Part shown: piece after piece, positions 61,928-64,000 of the stretch
How positions within the stretch are numbered: position 1 is the first letter of the stretch
Layout of the letters: the number at the start of each line of letters is the position of its first letter
NCBI RefSeq assembly: GCF_014695775.1
Contig: NZ_JACJOX010000023.1
Coordinates: 51,885 to 115,884, forward strand
Direction of reading: 5' to 3'
Length of the DNA: 64,000 nt
Source of the DNA: Leptolyngbya sp. FACHB-60
GTDB lineage: Bacteria; Cyanobacteriota; Cyanobacteriia; Phormidesmidales; Phormidesmidaceae
Notes under the pieces: generated by a model
What the model was told of the DNA's origin: nothing
What the model saw: the letters and a program-made list of their open reading frames with translations, nothing else
Databases searched by the model: none
Position numbers and translations under genes: made by a program

Positions 61928-62230
61928 CTATTTAGCCAGATTAAGCTGCCACGACACACCAAAGCGATCGTTCACCCAGCTAAATCGCTGGCTAAACCCA
62001 TAGTCATCCAGCGGCATCAACACTTCGCCACCGAATGAAAGCTGCTCAAAAGCCCGTTGCAGCTCGTCTTCGCCGGTACAGCCTGCTTGACCAAACCTAA
62101 TGAGCCCAGCTCACCGGTACTGTAAAAATCAATCTGGCTCACCTGACAATCGCTAAATACCGAGGTATAGAGGGTCATGACCTCCTTAACGGAACCTTCA
62201 AACATGAGGAACGGGGTAACGATTGGCCAT
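61928..62230 (-). pseudogene. Remnant of a VOC/PhnB-like protein
   Basis: Two pieces of one gene lie in different frames. The 5' piece reads IVTPFLMFEGSVKEVMTLYT then SVFSDCQVSQIDFYSTGELG. The 3' piece reads EDELQRAFEQLSFGGEVLMP then WVNDRFGVSWQLNLAK, ending at TAG 61928-61930. They match the start and end of a PhnB-like VOC protein, but about 35 central residues are missing and the reading frame changes at the junction. The likely ATG (62228-62230) is also out of frame with the rest. This is a decayed gene between cobO and tRNA-Arg. Confidence 0.7.
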
Positions 62231-62300
62231 ACTCGATTGTGGATTAAGGACGAGTCATTGTGACAACGCCCCTAGCAGATGCTAGAATGGTGCAGCCTAA

Positions 62301-62373
62301 GGGCATGTAGCTCAGTGGATAGAGCACTAGATTCCGGTTCTAGGGGTCGCAGGTTCGAATCCTGCCATGCTCG
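62301..62373 (+). tRNA. tRNA-Arg(CCG), target site of the CAST element
   Basis: 73 nt. Acceptor GGGCATG pairs with CATGCTC (one G-T), D arm GCTCAGTGGATAGAGC, anticodon stem CTAGA/TCTAG enclosing TTCCGGT, giving anticodon CCG (CGG codons), T arm GCAGG/CCTGC with TTCGAAT. CCA is not encoded. Its 3' 18 nt are matched in inverted orientation by the guide at 62496-62513. Confidence 0.95.
62352..62373 (+). other. Predicted CAST homing target: GGTT PAM plus protospacer in the tRNA 3' end
   Basis: GGTT (62352-62355) of the T-loop fits the NGTN PAM of type V-K systems. The following CGAATCCTGCCATGCTCG (62356-62373) is the exact complement of the guide spacer region at 62496-62513. The transposon terminus starts 54 bp after the PAM. 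The insertion windows I recall for characterised V-K elements are about 49-66 bp from the PAM. Confidence 0.75.
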
Positions 62374-62415
62374 TTTCTTACATAGCAAGGGGTTCACCCG
62401 CTCCGTAGCTGTACG

Positions 62416-62466
62416 TTCCGGAATTATGTGACATCATTCTGGAATTGATGTCACTGTTCCGGAATT
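62416..62466. repeat. Three TnsB-binding-site-like end repeats
   Basis: TTCCGGAATT at 62416-62425, TTCTGGAATT at 62437-62446 and TTCCGGAATT at 62457-62466, with period 20-21 bp. Each is followed by a TGTGACA-, TGTCAC- or TGTCGC-like trailer. The regular spacing within 60 bp of a TGTACG terminus is how TnsB sites are arranged in Tn7-like ends. The match to the known ShCAST end is in layout and in the ATTnATGTCA core, not base for base. Confidence 0.8.
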
Positions 62467-62495
62467 CGTGTCGCTTACCTACATACCTGCCTAGT

Positions 62496-62558
62496 CGAGC
62501 ATGGCAGGATTCGTTTCAATCCATGCACCTTCATGGTAGTTCAAGTGAACCACCATGA
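62496..62558 (-). ncRNA. Stand-alone homing guide RNA (divergent repeat plus tRNA-matching spacer)
   Basis: On the minus strand a hairpin (62558-62531; TCATGGTGGTTCA with TGAACTACCATGA, one mismatch) is followed by GGTGCATGGATTGAAAC (62529-62513). The handle GGATTGAAAC is shared with the array repeats. The 17-nt spacer GAATCCTGCCATGCTCG (62512-62496) is identical to the 3' end of tRNA-Arg. Short, separately placed guides against tRNA genes are known in V-K CASTs. GGTGCATGGATT is exactly complementary to 12 nt of the tracrRNA anti-repeat. Confidence 0.82.
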
Positions 62559-62574
62559 CTATATCGGCTGAAAA

Positions 62575-62830
62575 GCTTCAATCCTCATGGGCTGTAGAAG
62601 CCCAGTGTGCCGCGCCGCGCCTTTGCCGCCACCTGGGGCCAAGCGGCGTTTCAATCCTCATGGGCTGTAGAAGCCCAGTGCGACAAAATAGAGATGCCCC
62701 TTTGGGGATACCAGTTTCACTGTTTCAATCCTCATGGGCTGTAGAAGCCCAGTGCGACGCAGCTGGGTGAGGACGCCTATACCGACAGCATCAGTTTCAA
62801 TCCTCATGGGCTGTAGAAGCCCAGTGCGAC
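62575..62830 (-). CRISPR. Small CRISPR array, four repeats and three spacers, of the CAST
   Basis: Repeats of 37 nt lie at 62575-62611, 62648-62684, 62722-62758 and 62794-62830; spacers are 36, 37 and 35 nt. Three repeats are identical; the one at 62575 has three changes. In transcript sense (minus strand) each repeat has a TGGGCT/AGCCCA hairpin and ends GGATTGAAAC. The degenerate repeat is farthest from the tracrRNA/cas12k side, consistent with a leader at >62830. No cas1 or cas2 is in the window. None of the spacers matches another place in the window that I could see. Confidence 0.93.
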
Positions 62831-63029
62831 GGCATCCACTCAAATCTCTTGGTTCACAGGGCATATAGACCCTTTGATGGCGAACCTTACTCTTGAAAGC
62901 CTGTTCAACTACCCAAAACTTGCCCTGTTGTGTCGCAACACCAACGAGCAAGGCTTTCAGGCTGCGCGAACCTACCAGGAAAAAGTCCTGCGCTTGGGGT
63001 TCGCGGAGGCTAAGATATGAATATGGGTG
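62831..63029. other. Probable CRISPR leader between tracrRNA and array
   Basis: About 200 bp on the upstream (minus-strand) side of the array. It holds inverted pairs such as GAAAGCCT/AGGCTTTC (about 62896 and 62953) and GCGAACC/GGTTCGC (about 62968 and 62997), so its transcript would be structured. No gene is present. Confidence 0.5.
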
Positions 63030-63275
63030 CATGGATTACTCCTTGATCGGAGTTGTTTCGGCAGCCAACACTACAGTAAGTCCGTTCTCTCTTGCTGGGT
63101 GCGCCCCTCATCCTGTTGCACGGTGCCCGATTCCAGACGTTCACTAGCAACAGCAGCATCGGAGTGGTCAGCTACCAGGGTCAGAAAGTAAAACTGTGGT
63201 CTCACAGTCAAACAAACCCTTATTTTTCACAGAGCAGAGGCTCTCGCATGGTCTGCGGCGCTTTTAGTACAAGTA
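63026..63275 (-). ncRNA. Type V-K tracrRNA
   Basis: On the minus strand the region from about 63275 shares ordered blocks with the ShCAST tracrRNA as I remember it: AGCGCCGCA, GCCTCTG, GGGTTtGTTTGACTGT, CTTTCTGACCCTGGTAGCTG (63188-63169), GATGCTGCTGT, a GGGCGCACCCAGCA-like stem and CCGATCAAGG. After the last block comes TAATCCATGCACC (63038-63026), the anti-repeat. It pairs with GGATTG of the array repeats and, over 12 nt, with the homing guide. The ends are approximate. It lies between cas12k and the array, as in known V-K loci. Confidence 0.88.
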
Positions 63276-63383
63276 TTCTACTCTATGAAAGAGTTCCTGT
63301 ATATCAGGGATTCCTAGGGTTTCGATTAAGCATTTCAGGACAGTAAGACCAATTCGGCTAAAGCATGGACGTAGGGTCTGGAG

Positions 63384-63986
63384 CTAGGTAGAAAGTGCCA
63401 AGCGCTTTTCGTAGGCATGAAAGCTAAGGTCTTTGGCCTTCTCTTGGGGAGAGCCAGAATGTCCCTGCCGGACGATTTCGATGGTGATGCCACATTGACC
63501 GGCTTTAGAGGCGATCGCATCTTGCAGACGACCATAACTCCACTGGTGAACCTGCGTGCGGTAGGCTTTGGCATATTGCTTTTGGCCGTCTACGAAGTCA
63601 GGTACTTTCGCTACGGCTCTCTGTTTGACTTCAGCTTCGACACATTCGCGAATGTGGGCTAGGTCGGGTAGGACAATGCTGCCTGCTTGGTGGGTTTGGG
63701 CGATTTCAACGATCGCCTTTGCCAGCAGCCGATCTACGTGCTTGCCCAGGTCAGATTCTGTAGATAAGCGTTTGCCACCCTTACGACGCTGCCGGTGGCC
63801 CTGGTGAGATATTCGCACTCGTTCGGATCGGGCGCGTTGGAGAAGTGGGTAGTGCTCGCCGATCAACTGTTTGGTCGAGCGGTAGGTTATAGCAATCCGT
63901 GGATAGATTCGGTCAGTCAACGAAGGCTTGGTCAACGACTTGGCGAAAGGGTTGGCCGGATTGAATCTGTTTTCGCATCCGGTTTT
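63384..63986 (-). pseudogene. cas12k: Cas12k, C-terminal part only (probably truncated)
   Basis: About 170 residues match the end of Cas12k (about 640 residues in known systems): ITYRSTKQLIGEHYPLLQRA, ESDLGKHVDRLLAKAIVEIA, QAGSIVLPDLAHIREC, QKQYAKAYRTQVHQWSYGRL and GSPQEKAKDLSFHAYEKR. There is no TnpB-type zinc knuckle. Upstream of ITYRS the expected GVSxGLEKPATVAVVD-like segment is not found in this frame, and a TGA lies at 63989-63987. The visible copy may be a truncated relic, or broken by an insertion or deletion. Cas12k binds guide and target but does not cut; it directs TnsB/TnsC/TniQ. Confidence 0.85.
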
Positions 63987-64000
63987 TCAGAACAAACCAT

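Larger units (their letters stand above)
62410..64000. mobile_element. tRNA-proximal end of a type V-K CRISPR-associated transposon (CAST)
   Basis: From the tRNA side the parts are: a TGTACG terminus, three end repeats, a stand-alone tRNA-targeting guide, a CRISPR array, a tracrRNA and the C-terminal part of cas12k, all reading on the minus strand. This matches the order cas12k-tracrRNA-array-transposon end of V-K CASTs. The element continues past the window, where tnsB, tnsC, tniQ, cargo and the other end should lie. The five bases before the terminus (GTAGC, 62405-62409) would be the target duplication to look for at the far end. I do not assign left or right. Confidence 0.88.

Noticed and set aside
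62301..62513. Reading the inverted tRNA-end copy as an integrase attL/attR site
   Set aside because: The copy is inverted, sits immediately behind a CRISPR handle and hairpin, and no integrase gene is present; guide function explains all features.
62555..62770. Plus-strand frame over the CRISPR array
   Set aside because: It is the translation of the repeats; the same SSWAVEAQC phrase recurs with the repeat period.
63384..63986. Reading the minus-strand gene at the right edge as an IS200/IS605 TnpB
   Set aside because: It lacks the CxxC...CxxC zinc ribbon of TnpB, its end GSPQEKAKDL is Cas12k-like, and a V-K tracrRNA and CRISPR array follow directly.

Overview
The window is chromosomal DNA of a cyanobacterium. 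The octamer GCGATCGC (HIP1) is scattered throughout, and the gene content is cyanobacterial: cyanophycin synthetase, the CrtO ketolase, an allophycocyanin-like fragment, DUF1830, DUF1995 and DUF3285 proteins, and a CRISPR-associated transposon of the Cas12k type. Base composition is moderately GC-rich, with AT-rich patches at about 12.3-12.7, 14.6-16.3 and 31.5-32.8 kb. The GC level and gene set would suit a Leptolyngbya- or Nodosilinea-like filamentous form, but the genus cannot be read from the sequence.

Layout. 0-8.5 kb: a short partial gene, a VKOR-like protein, a GH13 glucan enzyme, membrane and redox enzymes, a TspO-like protein and crtO, closed by a strong hairpin. 9-14.5 kb: a signalling cluster made of a CheB-CheR-PAS protein, a PAS protein and a PAS-GGDEF diguanylate cyclase; the last two look like tandem paralogs. 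14.5-16 kb (minus strand): a DUF1830 protein, a receiver domain with Glu in place of the phospho-Asp, a zinc-ribbon mini-protein and a miniature allophycocyanin alpha chain. 16.3-18.7 kb: an HTH-NACHT STAND NTPase, a candidate defence gene. 19-30 kb: tRNA-Val, pepP, a Tat-type MBL-fold protein, a CrtI-type desaturase, the trpG-dgkA-ybeY-DUF3285 block, prfB with its programmed frameshift, and glmM. 30.5-33.8 kb: two duplicated GT2 genes around 1.4 kb of AT-rich DNA. 33.8-47.3 kb: cysteine desulfurase, DUF1995, cphA, a sigma-like/TPR pair, an M48 protease running into tRNA-Leu, a broken toxin-antitoxin pair and a very long RecJ. 47.3-53.8 kb: exported proteins including a metzincin lipoprotein, an LRAT-PspA fusion, and a GT2/GT4 pair. 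53.9-61.9 kb: larE, glk, a YebC-family gene, a Get3/ArsA-like ATPase, YggT, GIY-YIG, an mpaB-like gene broken by one amber codon, and cobO.

The right edge (62.3-64 kb) is the most notable part. Immediately downstream of tRNA-Arg(CCG) lies one end of a type V-K CRISPR-associated Tn7-like transposon. It has a TGTACG terminus with three TnsB-site-like repeats, a stand-alone guide whose 17-nt spacer matches the 3' end of that tRNA, a four-repeat CRISPR array, a tracrRNA, and the C-terminal part of Cas12k. The terminus starts 54 bp after a GGTT PAM in the tRNA T-loop, which fits RNA-guided homing. The guide's repeat pairs with the tracrRNA anti-repeat over 12 continuous bases, clearly better than the array repeats do. 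The Cas12k frame is closed by a stop close to the window edge, so this copy may be truncated. The tnsB, tnsC and tniQ genes would lie outside the window.

Several genes are decaying: the mpaB-like gene, a VOC-family gene next to cobO, the vapC-like toxin and cas12k.
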